NCBI GenBank assembly: GCA_025449435.1
Contig: JANWJO010000158.1
Span: 1-14,046, forward strand
DNA: 14,046 nucleotides
Reading direction: 5' to 3'
From: Chloroflexota bacterium
GTDB lineage: Bacteria > Chloroflexota > UBA4733
The position numbers were made by a program, and so were the translations under genes. Under the pieces are notes generated by a model. It saw only the letters and a program-made list of their open reading frames with translations. It ran no database searches and was not told where the DNA came from. Below, one piece after another: positions 1 to 7,479 of this stretch (position 1 is the first letter of the stretch; each line of letters starts with the position of its first letter).

Positions 1-1469
1 AATTCCAGTGTTGGCTCGATGATGCGCGCAAGCTCAGGACCGCGGAAGTTCACGGCCGTGCGGTACGGCTCTACCTCGTTCATCGCTCGCTGTGTCGTAG
101 TCTGCACGCCGTCGGGATAGCCAGGCAGGCTGAGGAACTGGGGATCGTTGAACACGTCTGGGCGCCCGCCAGCCGTAGAGGAACGGTTGCCGGTTTGCTT
201 GGCGAGCTCTAAGCCGGAATCGTGGTTGGTCAGCCACTTCAGCAAGGCCCACGCCTCCGGCTTATTCTGGCTGAACTTGGTGATCGACATCATGTCGGTT
301 TCGGCATAACTGCCGTACTTACCGGTCGGTCCCTTGGGTGGTGTCGTCATGTTCCACTTGAAGTTCTTGACTTGCAAGAACGATGCCTTGTTGCCAATGT
401 TCGCGCGGTACATGGCGAGGCGGCCGGACAAAAAGAGGTCAGAGTTTGCTGGCGTTGTTTGGAGCGGGTTGATAGACACTTTGTAGGTCTTCATGATGTC
501 GTAGGAGGCCTGCCAGGCTTTGGCCGCTTCTGGCGACGAGCCGGTCCACTTGGTGCCGTCGTCCGAGAACAGGTCACCGCCGTAGTTGCGGACGATGCAC
601 TCGTAAAATTCCAGGTCGTTCCAGAGGAAGCCGTAGCCGTAGGTTGAGGTGCTGGCATCCCCAGCAACGGTGAGCTTCTTGGCAGCCGCCAGGAAATCGT
701 CCATCGTCATATCTGGCCCGGGTTCTTTGAGCCCTGCCTTTTGGAACATATCCACGTTGTAGAAGAAGCCGCAGCGGCTGGGGTGCGACTTGAACGGCAG
801 GCCGCCCAGCTTGCCGTCGACCAGACCGCTATCCACCGAGTACTTGTAGTACTGGGTGAGGTCGTACTTTTCCTGCGAGATCATGTCGTCCAGCGCGATG
901 ATCACGCCGGACGAAAAGAAGTTCTGGTAGCTCTGGTCGCCCGTGAAGATGTGGATGACGTCGCCCAACGTGCCACCGGCGGCTAGGGTCTGGAGCTTCT
1001 GCTCGTACTCGCTGCCAGCGAACACTTCGTAGGACACGCCGACACCGGGGTTGGCCTGCTGGAACTTGGGCAACTCCACACCAAACATCTGGTCTTCGAC
1101 ACCAGCGCGTGCGTGCAAGCGCAAGGTGACTGCCTTCTTCCCCGGCGGCGCCGGCAGCGGTGTGGCAAACGCCCCGGGGGTCGGGACGGCATTGGCCGGG
1201 GCAGGCGCCGCGGTGGTCGTGGTCTTCGCGGCGGAGCTAGCCGCCGTCGTGGCCGCGCTCGTGGTGGCGGCTGCGCTCGTGGCGGCGGCTGCGCTCGTGG
1301 CGGCGGCTGCGCTCGTGGCGGCGGCTGCGCTCGTGGCCGCGGCTGCGCTCGTGGCCGCGGCACTGCTCGCCGTCGCTGCAGTGCCGCCTCCGCCACCACA
1401 GGCGGCGAGCGCTACGGCGCTGCCAAGCAACGCGACACCACTCAAAAACCGGCGTCGGGACACGTTCAC
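1..1469 (-). CDS. ABC transporter extracellular solute-binding lipoprotein (family 1), 3' end cut by window edge
   Basis: This is the substrate-binding component of a carbohydrate ABC importer, anchored outside the membrane. I translated it by hand: the frame is open from GTG 1469 to the window edge, 489 codons. The N-terminus has a twin-arginine motif (SRRRFL, residues 4-9), a hydrophobic stretch and a lipobox LAAC with Cys at residue 24, so it is probably a Tat-exported lipoprotein. A low-complexity Ala/Ser/Thr linker (about residues 30-90) follows, then the mature domain from about residue 110. Family 1-like segments include the region around SEYEQKLQTLAAGGTLGDV, LPFKSHPSRCGFFYNVDMF and the helix KPEAWALLKWLTN. 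Starts are GTG 1469 or GTG 1463; no convincing Shine-Dalgarno precedes either, and an in-frame stop lies at about 1503-1505. Perhaps only a few dozen C-terminal residues are missing. The ligand cannot be read from the sequence; a sugar is likely by family and context. Permeases would be expected beyond position 1. Confidence 0.93.
   Translation of the reverse strand, partial: MNVSRRRFLSGVALLGSAVALAACGGGGGTAATASSAAATSAAAATSAAAATSAAAATSAAAATSAAATTSAATTAASSAAKTTTTAAPAPANAVPTPGAFATPLPAPPGKKAVTLRLHARAGVEDQMFGVELPKFQQANPGVGVSYEVFAGSEYEQKLQTLAAGGTLGDVIHIFTGDQSYQNFFSSGVIIALDDMISQEKYDLTQYYKYSVDSGLVDGKLGGLPFKSHPSRCGFFYNVDMFQKAGLKEPGPDMTMDDFLAAAKKLTVAGDASTSTYGYGFLWNDLEFYECIVRNYGGDLFSDDGTKWTGSSPEAAKAWQASYDIMKTYKVSINPLQTTPANSDLFLSGRLAMYRANIGNKASFLQVKNFKWNMTTPPKGPTGKYGSYAETDMMSITKFSQNKPEAWALLKWLTNHDSGLELAKQTGNRSSTAGGRPDVFNDPQFLSLPGYPDGVQTTTQRAMNEVEPYRTAVNFRGPELARIIEPTLE
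1251..1362. repeat. 18-bp tandem repeat encoding the Ala/Ser/Thr linker of the binding protein
   Basis: The 10-mer gcgctcgtgg recurs exactly every 18 bases, at 1255, 1273, 1291, 1309, 1327 and 1345. This gives about six units of the form ctgcgctcgtggcggcgg with a few substitutions (ggcggcgg versus ggccgcgg or ggtggcgg). On the minus strand each unit encodes six residues (T-S-A-A-A-A), so a gain or loss of units would keep the reading frame and only change linker length. The repeat lies between the lipobox and the folded domain. It also creates long spurious Arg/Pro- and Ala-rich ORFs in other frames. Confidence 0.95.
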
Positions 1470-1521
1470 GTAAGCTTTGGGGTTCAGAGTACACGCAACC
1501 TTTCATCAGCCGCCCGCCGTG

Positions 1522-1550
1522 ACCCGGCGGCACCACGCGTGGTACCGGGT
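1522..1550. promoter_or_regulatory. Nested inverted repeat in the divergent intergenic spacer; possible operator
   Basis: A perfect 12-base palindrome, accacgcgtggt (1532-1543), is flanked by a second inverted pair, acccgg (1522-1527) and ccgggt (1545-1550). It sits in the 172-base spacer between the minus-strand binding-protein gene (start 1469) and the plus-strand hydrolase (start 1642), where a shared regulator would bind. A tatagact stretch near 1600-1607 could be a weak -10 for the hydrolase, but I see no convincing -35. The symmetry is seen directly; the regulatory role is inferred. A transcript hairpin is the alternative. Confidence 0.35.
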
Positions 1551-1641
1551 GCGCACTACCGGCACCAGCACCGTGCCCAAATATACGGGCAAGCAGAGTA
1601 TAGACTAGAACAAGTCACGATGAGGATGCGAGGAAAGCAGC

Positions 1642-2461
1642 GTGGCGTCGCCAATCCTGTTCATTCATGGCGCTTGGATGACGTCGCTGTGTTGGGAGAA
1701 GTTTCAAGCGTTCTTTGAGGGGCGCGGGTTTGCATGCTCAGCGCCGGAATGGCCGCTGCGCGACGGTCCGGTGGAGAGCCTGCGCGCCTATCCTCCGGCT
1801 GAACTGGCCGCGCTGGGACTCGGTGAACTCACCGATCACTATGATCGCATCATTCAAGCGTTGCCCGAGCCGCCGATCTTGATCGGGCACTCGTTCGGTG
1901 GCCTCCTGGTGCAGCGCTTGCTGGATCGCGGACGGGGCATTCTAGGTGTGGCGATCGACCCGGCCCCACCGGAGGGGGTCCTGGCGCTCAATCCCACGTC
2001 GGTGCGGGCGAATCGGGCGGTGCTGCTCACCTGGCGCTTCTGGCGCAAGGTGCTTCACATGTCCTTGCCGTCATTCCAGTATGCCTTTGTCAACTCCCTC
2101 AAGGAAGCCGACCAGCGCGCGGGGTACGAGCGCTATACCGTTCCAGAGAGCGGCCGGCTGTTCCTCCAGGCTGCCGCCCCCCCAACTCATGCGGGGTCAC
2201 CCGCTGCGCGTGATTTTCGCCAACACCACGCGCGCGCCGCTGCTGTTGATCGCTGGCGGTAGTGACCATCTGGTGCCGGCGTCAGTGGTGGAAAGCACGT
2301 TCCGGCGCTATCAAAAGTCCACGGCACGCACCGACTACTACGCATTTCCCGGCCGGTGCCACTGGATCATCGCGCAAGATGGCTGGGACGAGGTCGCTGA
2401 GTTCATCCTGCGCTGGATCGCCGAAGCCGGCGGCAGCACAACTGCCTCTCCGTCCGCCTAA
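1642..2461 (+). pseudogene. Alpha/beta hydrolase, interrupted by a +1 frameshift at a C7 run
   Basis: This is an alpha/beta-hydrolase-fold protein, probably a cytosolic esterase or related hydrolase; the substrate is unknown. The first frame (1642-2262) carries the oxyanion-type HG at residues 9-10 and the nucleophile elbow GHSFGG with Ser84. At residue ~179 the frame reaches a run of seven C (2177-2183). Dropping one C continues directly into the second frame as far as 2461, giving about 272 residues, normal for the family. The downstream frame supplies the rest of the apparent catalytic triad: Asp in AGGSDHLVPA and His in GRCHWI. As written, the protein would lack both. Start is GTG 1642 with AGGAAAG at 1631-1637; nearby ATGs are out of frame. 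A homopolymer sequencing error is at least as likely as a true mutation. Confidence 0.85.
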
Positions 2462-2553
2462 CGCGGCCCGCCTATTTCCCATCTACCAATTGGGTCGTAC
2501 GCTGTAGCGCCTGTGCTGGCTAGCAGGGCCAGGATGAGAACGTGGGGAACCGG

Positions 2554-3375
2554 ATGGCAAAGTCGCAGCGTGGCATGCAGCGCTACATCGACGCCAATAA
2601 GGAGTTATGGAACACCTGGACGGGCATCCACGTCCAGTCGCCATTTTATGACGTCGAGGGCTTTAAGGCCGGTAAGATTCGGTTGCATGCCACGGAGCTC
2701 GCCGAGGTTGGCGAGGTGCGCGGCAAGTCGCTCCTGCATCTGCAATGCCACTTTGGCCTCGACACCATGAGTTGGACGCGGCACGGAGCACGGGCCACCG
2801 GCCTCGACTTTTCGGATAAGGCCATCGACTACGCCCGCTCGCTGGCAGCCGAGTTGTCGCTCGATACCCACTTTGTGTGTGCCGACCTCTACGCCGCGCC
2901 AGAGCACCTCCACGAGGAATTCGACATCGTATACACATCACAAGGCGTGTTGTGGTGGCTGCCCGATCTCGACCGCTGGGCGGAGATCGTCGCCCACTTC
3001 CTCAAGCCGGGCGGCTTCTTCTATCTATATGAGTTCCACCCGTTTGGGAACGTCTTCGATCAAGACGACAAGCTTTCCTTGAAGCCCACGTACCCCTACC
3101 TCCATGGTCCTGAGCCGCTGCGCTTCGACACCGACGGCAGTTATGCCGGGGTGGGCCCGCGCGGAGTAGAGTACGGTTGGGACCACATGATGGGTGATGT
3201 GATCAACGCGCTCATCAAAGCCGGGTTGCATCTGGAGTGGCTGCACGAGTTCTCCTATTGCACCTACCAGCGCTTCCCAATCCTAGTGCAGGCGGACAAT
3301 GGCAATTGGGTGTTTCCACCCGAGCTCGAAAATATGGTGCCCTTGCAATACTCCATTCGCGCGCATAAAGACTAG
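2554..3375 (+). CDS. Class I SAM-dependent methyltransferase
   Basis: This is a cytosolic methyltransferase with a Rossmann-type SAM-binding domain; the acceptor is unknown. SAM motif I is LLHLQCHFGLDT (about residues 60-71 from ATG 2554). The acidic post-motif is TGLDFS (Asp85), followed by FVCADLY, then DIVYTSQGVLWWLPDL and LKPGGFFYLYEFHP, the motif IV/post-motif region. At 273 residues from ATG 2554 it is a full-length single-domain enzyme. GTG 2542 in the same frame, with AGGATGAG upstream, would add four residues and cannot be excluded. It lies 92 bases downstream of the hydrolase on the same strand, so co-transcription is possible. The motif set is common among small-molecule methyltransferases of Chloroflexota and Actinobacteria (recalled, not searched). 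Confidence 0.92.
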   Translation: MAKSQRGMQRYIDANKELWNTWTGIHVQSPFYDVEGFKAGKIRLHATELAEVGEVRGKSLLHLQCHFGLDTMSWTRHGARATGLDFSDKAIDYARSLAAELSLDTHFVCADLYAAPEHLHEEFDIVYTSQGVLWWLPDLDRWAEIVAHFLKPGGFFYLYEFHPFGNVFDQDDKLSLKPTYPYLHGPEPLRFDTDGSYAGVGPRGVEYGWDHMMGDVINALIKAGLHLEWLHEFSYCTYQRFPILVQADNGNWVFPPELENMVPLQYSIRAHKD

Positions 3376-3394
3376 GCACGCCCGTCGTCCTGCT

Positions 3395-3419
3395 CCCTTC
3401 CCCGGAAACCGGGGAAGGG
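3395..3419. terminator. Perfect 11-bp hairpin between convergent genes
   Basis: The arms cccttccccgg (3395-3405) and ccggggaaggg (3409-3419) are exact reverse complements around an AAA loop. The hairpin sits in the 100-base gap between the methyltransferase (ends 3375, plus) and the TIM-barrel gene (ends 3476, minus), the right place for a bidirectional terminator. There is no T tract on either side, so intrinsic termination may be weak. The shape, followed by gttgggaatgggg, resembles multicopy intergenic hairpins I recall from Chloroflexota genomes; copy number cannot be tested here. Confidence 0.6.
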
Positions 3420-3475
3420 TTGGGAATGGGGCTGTTTACGCACCCTCTCGGGGGATTCTGGGGGGTGACTTCTGC

Positions 3476-4264
3476 CTAGCCCAGCTCCTGCACACAGCGA
3501 TGCAGGAAGCCACGGCTTTCCGCCGCGATACCCATCGCCCGCGACAGCGGGTAGTCCTTGGCGCCGATGATCTCCAGGTCGAGGAAACCGGCATAGTTGC
3601 CGGCGTGCAGGATGTGCAGCAGGGCCGCCAGGTCTATGCTCCCCCGCCCAGGGATTTGGGTCTCGGGCGGTCCTACGCGCTGCTCGCGGCTCAGGCAGTC
3701 GCGGAAATGCACGTGCCGCACGTGTGGTAGCAAGGTGTCGAGCGAGCGCTCCAGGTTCTCGTTGTTGCGGTACAGGTGGCTTGGGTCCCAGTTGATGCCA
3801 TATGAACGGGAGCGGAGTTCTTGGGCGGCCCGCAATGCGGTATTCGTGCTATACACCGCCGCGCCCACGTGCGGCTTCACGGCAACGGTCACCCCTGCCG
3901 ACTCGGCGGAGGCGGCCAGCGCTGCGAGCCGCTTGATCGTTTCGTGCCAGGAAGCAATGTCATCGGGCTTGCCACCCGAGCCAACGCATACCGTGGGGAT
4001 GCCCATGGCCGCAGCTAGCATAAAGCAACGTGTCTGGCGGTCAGGTGCGCCGCCGGCCTCTATCGCCACAGGCTTCAGGCCAGCAGCGCGAATCGACTCG
4101 GCAAAGATCTTGGCGTCAGCGAGGTCGCGGTCCGGGTCAATGTGATCGGCCATGCCCGGCAGCGCCGCCAGTTCGATACCCTCAAACCCGGCCCACATCA
4201 CGTGTTGAATCGCCTCTGGCAAGGTGGTCATGCCAAACAGGACCGTGTTGCACCCAAGATTCAT
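3476..4264 (-). CDS. Sugar phosphate isomerase/epimerase-like TIM barrel (xylose-isomerase-like), second copy
   Basis: This 262-residue protein is of the xylose isomerase-like TIM-barrel superfamily (relatives: IolE, tagatose/psicose 3-epimerase, hydroxypyruvate isomerase). It probably isomerises, epimerises or dehydrates a sugar or cyclitol. Typical landmarks are GFEGIEL (26-32), INWDPSHLYR with Asp160, VRHVHFRDC with His186, PGRGSID (205-211) and LDLEIIGA with Glu231. These supply three of the four usual metal ligands. Where the first Glu would fall the protein reads VKPH (Lys130-His132), so metal binding may differ. Start is ATG 4264; no strong Shine-Dalgarno is seen. It is the last gene of the minus-strand series, 39 bases after the PHP gene. 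Exact substrate and reaction cannot be assigned. Confidence 0.88.
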   Translation of the reverse strand: MNLGCNTVLFGMTTLPEAIQHVMWAGFEGIELAALPGMADHIDPDRDLADAKIFAESIRAAGLKPVAIEAGGAPDRQTRCFMLAAAMGIPTVCVGSGGKPDDIASWHETIKRLAALAASAESAGVTVAVKPHVGAAVYSTNTALRAAQELRSRSYGINWDPSHLYRNNENLERSLDTLLPHVRHVHFRDCLSREQRVGPPETQIPGRGSIDLAALLHILHAGNYAGFLDLEIIGAKDYPLSRAMGIAAESRGFLHRCVQELG

Positions 4265-4303
4265 AGCGCTGAAGTGTCACTTTCCATTGGTGGTGGCTCG
4301 CCT

Positions 4304-5374
4304 CTAGTGCAGCGCGAGCCGGATAGGGTTACTGTAGGCACAACGGCCGTCTTGTGCCACTACCTCGAGCCGGTAGTACGGGCTTGCCGTCGCTGACACC
4401 TTGATATCTTGCTTATGCTCGTGCTGCCCGTGCAACTCCCCCGTTTCCCAGGTGACGCCGCTGGCTACCAACCGCCAGTGGGACAGCCCGGCAGAGTCGG
4501 CCATTTCCAGGTGGAGGTCCAGGTGTGTCGCACTGCTCTCGATGCGGGTAGTGGACGGTGGCCGCCCACCTGTCGATAACAACGCAGCTGGCCCATTGCT
4601 CACGAATCCCGAGCCCCGGCCGATCGCTTCGAGGAGGACACCTGGCGTGGCATCGTGACTGATTACCCCATTCCAGACCATGCCAACATTGGCGGCATGA
4701 TGCGCATCCGAATCGCCAGTGGCGATGACGCTTACTCCAGCTTCCAGCAGCGCATCGAACAGCGCGACGGCCGTGTCGTCCGTGGAGTCTTTGTAGGTGT
4801 ACCAGTTGCCGGCGCCGTTGCCGATCTCCATCATGAACGCGCCGGTGAGCGCACGGACTGCTGCTATGCGTTCCTGATCGTAGATATTGCCACGCCAGCC
4901 GGTGGGATGCGCCACCAACGGCAGACCACCGGCCTGACGGATATTGGCGACTTCCTGCGACAACTCGTGAGCGGGCGGAATGAGGTACGGCGGCTGCAAG
5001 ATGAGCACGTGGTGGTGGCTGCCGGTCACTTCTTCACCGGCGATGAGGTGGGGAAACTGCGCCACATCGGAAACGTGCGCGAGCGTGTTGTGATCGGTGA
5101 TCGCGAGTATGGCCAACCCGGCTCGATGGCGCCAGCGGTCCATCTCCTCCACGCTGTCCTTGCCGTCGCTATACGGCGTGTGGCTGTGCAGGTCCAGACG
5201 TTGGATAGGCACGCTCATCAGTTGCTGCGTGCGCTCCCAACGTTGCCGCAGCCCGTCTACCTCCCTGCCCATCATCTCGGCGTAGGTGGCAGCGGTGCTC
5301 TCGCTCACCCACCTGAGCTCCCGCTCCAGGCGAGCTACGCGCTGTGTTAAACCGGCTTGTTCCTCATCCGTCAC
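4304..5374 (-). CDS. PHP-domain metal-dependent phosphoesterase with N-terminal coiled coil
   Basis: This is a probable metal-dependent phosphoesterase or hydrolase of the PHP superfamily, stand-alone type rather than part of a polymerase. Metal-site motifs appear in order: LDLHSHTPYSDG (His63, His65, Asp70), ITDHNT (Asp94, His95), GEEVT (Glu114/115), LVAHPTGW (His156) and TGDSDAHH (Asp221, Asp223, His225). Residues ~5-50 (LTQRVARLERELRWV and following) are charged and heptad-like, suggesting a short coiled coil. After the catalytic domain, residues ~265-356 look like a beta-rich tail (HLDLHLEMADSAGLSHWRLV), resembling CehA/McbA-type proteins. Start is GTG 5374; a weak AAGGA lies about 11 bases upstream. 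Gaps are 48 bases to the upstream gene and 39 to the downstream one, consistent with an operon. The substrate is unknown. Confidence 0.9.
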   Translation of the reverse strand: MTDEEQAGLTQRVARLERELRWVSESTAATYAEMMGREVDGLRQRWERTQQLMSVPIQRLDLHSHTPYSDGKDSVEEMDRWRHRAGLAILAITDHNTLAHVSDVAQFPHLIAGEEVTGSHHHVLILQPPYLIPPAHELSQEVANIRQAGGLPLVAHPTGWRGNIYDQERIAAVRALTGAFMMEIGNGAGNWYTYKDSTDDTAVALFDALLEAGVSVIATGDSDAHHAANVGMVWNGVISHDATPGVLLEAIGRGSGFVSNGPAALLSTGGRPPSTTRIESSATHLDLHLEMADSAGLSHWRLVASGVTWETGELHGQHEHKQDIKVSATASPYYRLEVVAQDGRCAYSNPIRLALH

Positions 5375-5422
5375 GCTGCGGCGTCCTTCACTGTTGCCAA
5401 AGTCGCTGGGGGCGAGTGTAGC

Positions 5423-6235
5423 CTAGGCGCCGAAATGCCGGCGCACCCATTCACGGCTCAGCTTGAGGTTGCTGGCGACTGGCCGCGTCCACACCGTGGC
5501 TGGTTCGGACGCCAGTTCGACAAACAGCCAGCCGCCAAAATGCAGCGCCTGCACCTGGCTGATGACTGGCGAATAGTCGTGGTCACCTTCGCCAAGCGCC
5601 TCTACCCATACGCCCGCCTTGGCGTCGCGCAGGTGCAGCGACTCTAATCGATGGCCGTACTTGCCGAGGATGGCCAGGGGGTCCACACCGCCTCGCCATG
5701 CCCAATCGGTGTCGAGGCACAGCGCCACGTTGGCCTGGCTGGTGTGGTCGAGGTCCGCCCACAATTCGCGGCCACCGCCGGCCAGCTCAGGCGCATGAAA
5801 GTGCAACGCTAATTGCACGCTCCGGCTGATCAACTGGCTGCCCAGCAGGTCCAGGGTCTCCGCCTGTATGCGGAGTTCGTCAGCCGTTTTAGCGCGCCCG
5901 TGCACTGGCGCCGGATTGAACGTGAGCGCATGAATGCCCAGGAGCTTGGCTTCGGATACCTTATCGAGCACCGACCACATAGTGGATCGCCCCTCGACGG
6001 TGTGCAGCGGACCGCTTGCGTAGACGCTTGGTAACTCCAGGTCGTGCCGGGTGAGGAGCTCACCTATCTGCGCTACGCCTTCAGGCGTCGCGACGAGGTC
6101 CAGCGGGATCTCGACACCGGCGTATCCGGCGCCGCGCACATGGGCGAGCACATCATCGAGCGCCTGGGCAAACGGCTTGCCAAACTCCTGCTCGCTGCGT
6201 TGCTGATAGATGTACACTTGCGCACCGACGTTCAT
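5423..6235 (-). CDS. Sugar phosphate isomerase/epimerase-like TIM barrel, first copy
   Basis: This 270-residue protein belongs to the xylose isomerase-like TIM-barrel superfamily, probably acting on a sugar or inositol-derived intermediate in the cytosol. Landmarks are GYAGVEIPLD (37-46), LALHFHAPE (His145 and His147 where IolE-type proteins carry an HxH rather than ExH pair), LCLDTDW (Asp175/Asp177), LESLHLRD (His201, Asp204) and LFVELA (Glu240). All four ligand positions are therefore occupied. ATG 6235 has a strong Shine-Dalgarno, AGAAGGAG, five bases upstream. It shares superfamily motifs with the 3476-4264 gene but little else by eye, so the two are not a recent duplication and may act at different steps. 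It follows the YhaM-like gene by 60 bases. An AP endonuclease-like role is the alternative for this fold, less likely here. Confidence 0.88.
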   Translation of the reverse strand: MNVGAQVYIYQQRSEQEFGKPFAQALDDVLAHVRGAGYAGVEIPLDLVATPEGVAQIGELLTRHDLELPSVYASGPLHTVEGRSTMWSVLDKVSEAKLLGIHALTFNPAPVHGRAKTADELRIQAETLDLLGSQLISRSVQLALHFHAPELAGGGRELWADLDHTSQANVALCLDTDWAWRGGVDPLAILGKYGHRLESLHLRDAKAGVWVEALGEGDHDYSPVISQVQALHFGGWLFVELASEPATVWTRPVASNLKLSREWVRRHFGA

Positions 6236-6240
6236 CGAGT

Positions 6241-6248
6241 CTCCTTCT
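6241..6248 (-). promoter_or_regulatory. Strong Shine-Dalgarno for the 5423-6235 TIM barrel
   Basis: The minus strand reads AGAAGGAG, then five bases, then ATG. It fixes the start at 6235 and is the best ribosome-binding site in the minus-strand series, suggesting independent, efficient initiation of this gene. Confidence 0.75.
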
Positions 6249-6295
6249 GGTAGATTGCCATAGCAGCGCTATCGGACAGCCGTGCCGGCCCGACC

Positions 6296-7348
6296 CTAGC
6301 GGTCACGCACGTACAAGGGGAAACTGTCGCCGGTGACGAACGTACCTTCGTCGTCGGCCGGCGTCGCGCTATGCTCGCGCAGTCGCAGCGATGCCGGCGC
6401 GGTGGTGCCCCCTACATACAGCTTGCGCTCCAGCAGCTTGTGGAACGAGGTCCAGTGGCTGGATCCATCGGCGCTCCGGATGGCGGTGCTGTACATCTGC
6501 AACTGAGCACTGGTGTAGTCTGCCAGGTGCAGCGCGATGGCTTCCAGTGTTTTGGGTTCTTGCGGCGACTGCCATTCTCGTTTGCCGTGATGGCTGAGCA
6601 GGATGTGGCGCAACTCCAACAGTAAGCCTGGTGGCAAGCTTGGGATGCCGGCTGCCTTCTGTGTGATCAAGCCATCGGCGAGGACCAGATGGCCAATCAA
6701 GCCAGCCGTGTCGGTGTACTCGAAGCTGGTGTGGACCCGATACTCCTCTGTCTTGCACACGTCGTGCAGCAGGGCAGCGGTAATCAAGAGGTCGCCGTTA
6801 ATTTCAGGATGGATTTCCATCGGCGCCTGGCACAGCTTCACTACCTCGAGGGTATGTTCGAGCAAGCCGCCCAGATAGGCGTGATGCACGTTAATGCCGG
6901 CAGGCACGCGCGCGAAGTCCCGCAGGCGTTCCTGGTCAAACACGCTGGTGAGTAGCGCATGCAGGCCGGGATGCGTCACGGTTGCAATGATCGCCTGAAG
7001 TTCGCGCAGCATGACATCGATGGGGCGCGCACTCGCCGGCAGGAAGTCTGCGGGGTTCACCCGTGACGCCTCAACTGGCGCCAGGTGTTCAATGGTGACT
7101 TGCAGGGCGCCGTTCCATAACTGACTGCGACCGCGCACGTACACCACAGCGCCCGCTTTGGCGAAGCCACGGTAGCGCTCGGTGTTGTCCCACGACACGG
7201 CAGCAACTTCGCCCGTGCGGTCGGCGATCATGAGCGTTAGGTAGCCGCCGCTGCCGCTTTTGTGTTCGCGTACCTGGACGGTACGGATAAGGAAGGTTCC
7301 CGTTACGTCTTGCTCTACCCTAAGGTCCGAAACCCATAGCCGATCCAC
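6296..7348 (-). CDS. yhaM: YhaM-like 3'-5' exoribonuclease (OB-fold plus HD domain)
   Basis: This is a 3'-to-5' exoribonuclease of the YhaM/Cbf1 type, acting on single-stranded RNA (and DNA) ends in the cytosol. The architecture is diagnostic. An N-terminal nucleic-acid-binding OB fold spans about residues 10-92 (DVTGTFLIRTVQVREHKSG, LTLMIADRTGEVAAVSWDN). An HD phosphohydrolase domain spans about 150-300 with HHAYLGGLLEHTLEV (His165), LLHDVCKTEEY (His195-Asp196), IGHLVL (His220), LSHHGK (253-256) and LHLADYTSAQ (Asp277). At 350 residues it is close to family length (~310-330) with a short C-terminal extension. Start is GTG 7348, chosen because it places the OB fold at the expected distance; no strong Shine-Dalgarno is seen. 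Its 131-base upstream gap suggests its own promoter. A housekeeping nuclease among catabolic genes is odd; an HD nucleotide phosphohydrolase role is the alternative. Confidence 0.9.
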   Translation of the reverse strand: MDRLWVSDLRVEQDVTGTFLIRTVQVREHKSGSGGYLTLMIADRTGEVAAVSWDNTERYRGFAKAGAVVYVRGRSQLWNGALQVTIEHLAPVEASRVNPADFLPASARPIDVMLRELQAIIATVTHPGLHALLTSVFDQERLRDFARVPAGINVHHAYLGGLLEHTLEVVKLCQAPMEIHPEINGDLLITAALLHDVCKTEEYRVHTSFEYTDTAGLIGHLVLADGLITQKAAGIPSLPPGLLLELRHILLSHHGKREWQSPQEPKTLEAIALHLADYTSAQLQMYSTAIRSADGSSHWTSFHKLLERKLYVGGTTAPASLRLREHSATPADDEGTFVTGDSFPLYVRDR

Positions 7349-7479
7349 TGACGATCCATCTAGTTGGTGGTGTCGTAGCAGCGCCCGCCCGCTACTGTCA
7401 TTGTTCGGCCAGTGTGCCAGCGAGGTTCCGCGCTGTCAATTGTGCGGCTATGGGTCATCAGGGTGGCGAGGGAGGCCCG

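Noticed and set aside
983..1473. Arg/Pro- and Ala-rich long frames on both strands over the tandem repeat
   Set aside because: They are shadows of the 18-bp repeat that encodes the binding-protein linker; composition is extreme and they overlap a clear gene.
4655..5350. 231-residue plus-strand frame opposite the PHP gene
   Set aside because: The minus strand carries every PHP metal motif in order; the plus frame has no recognisable features.
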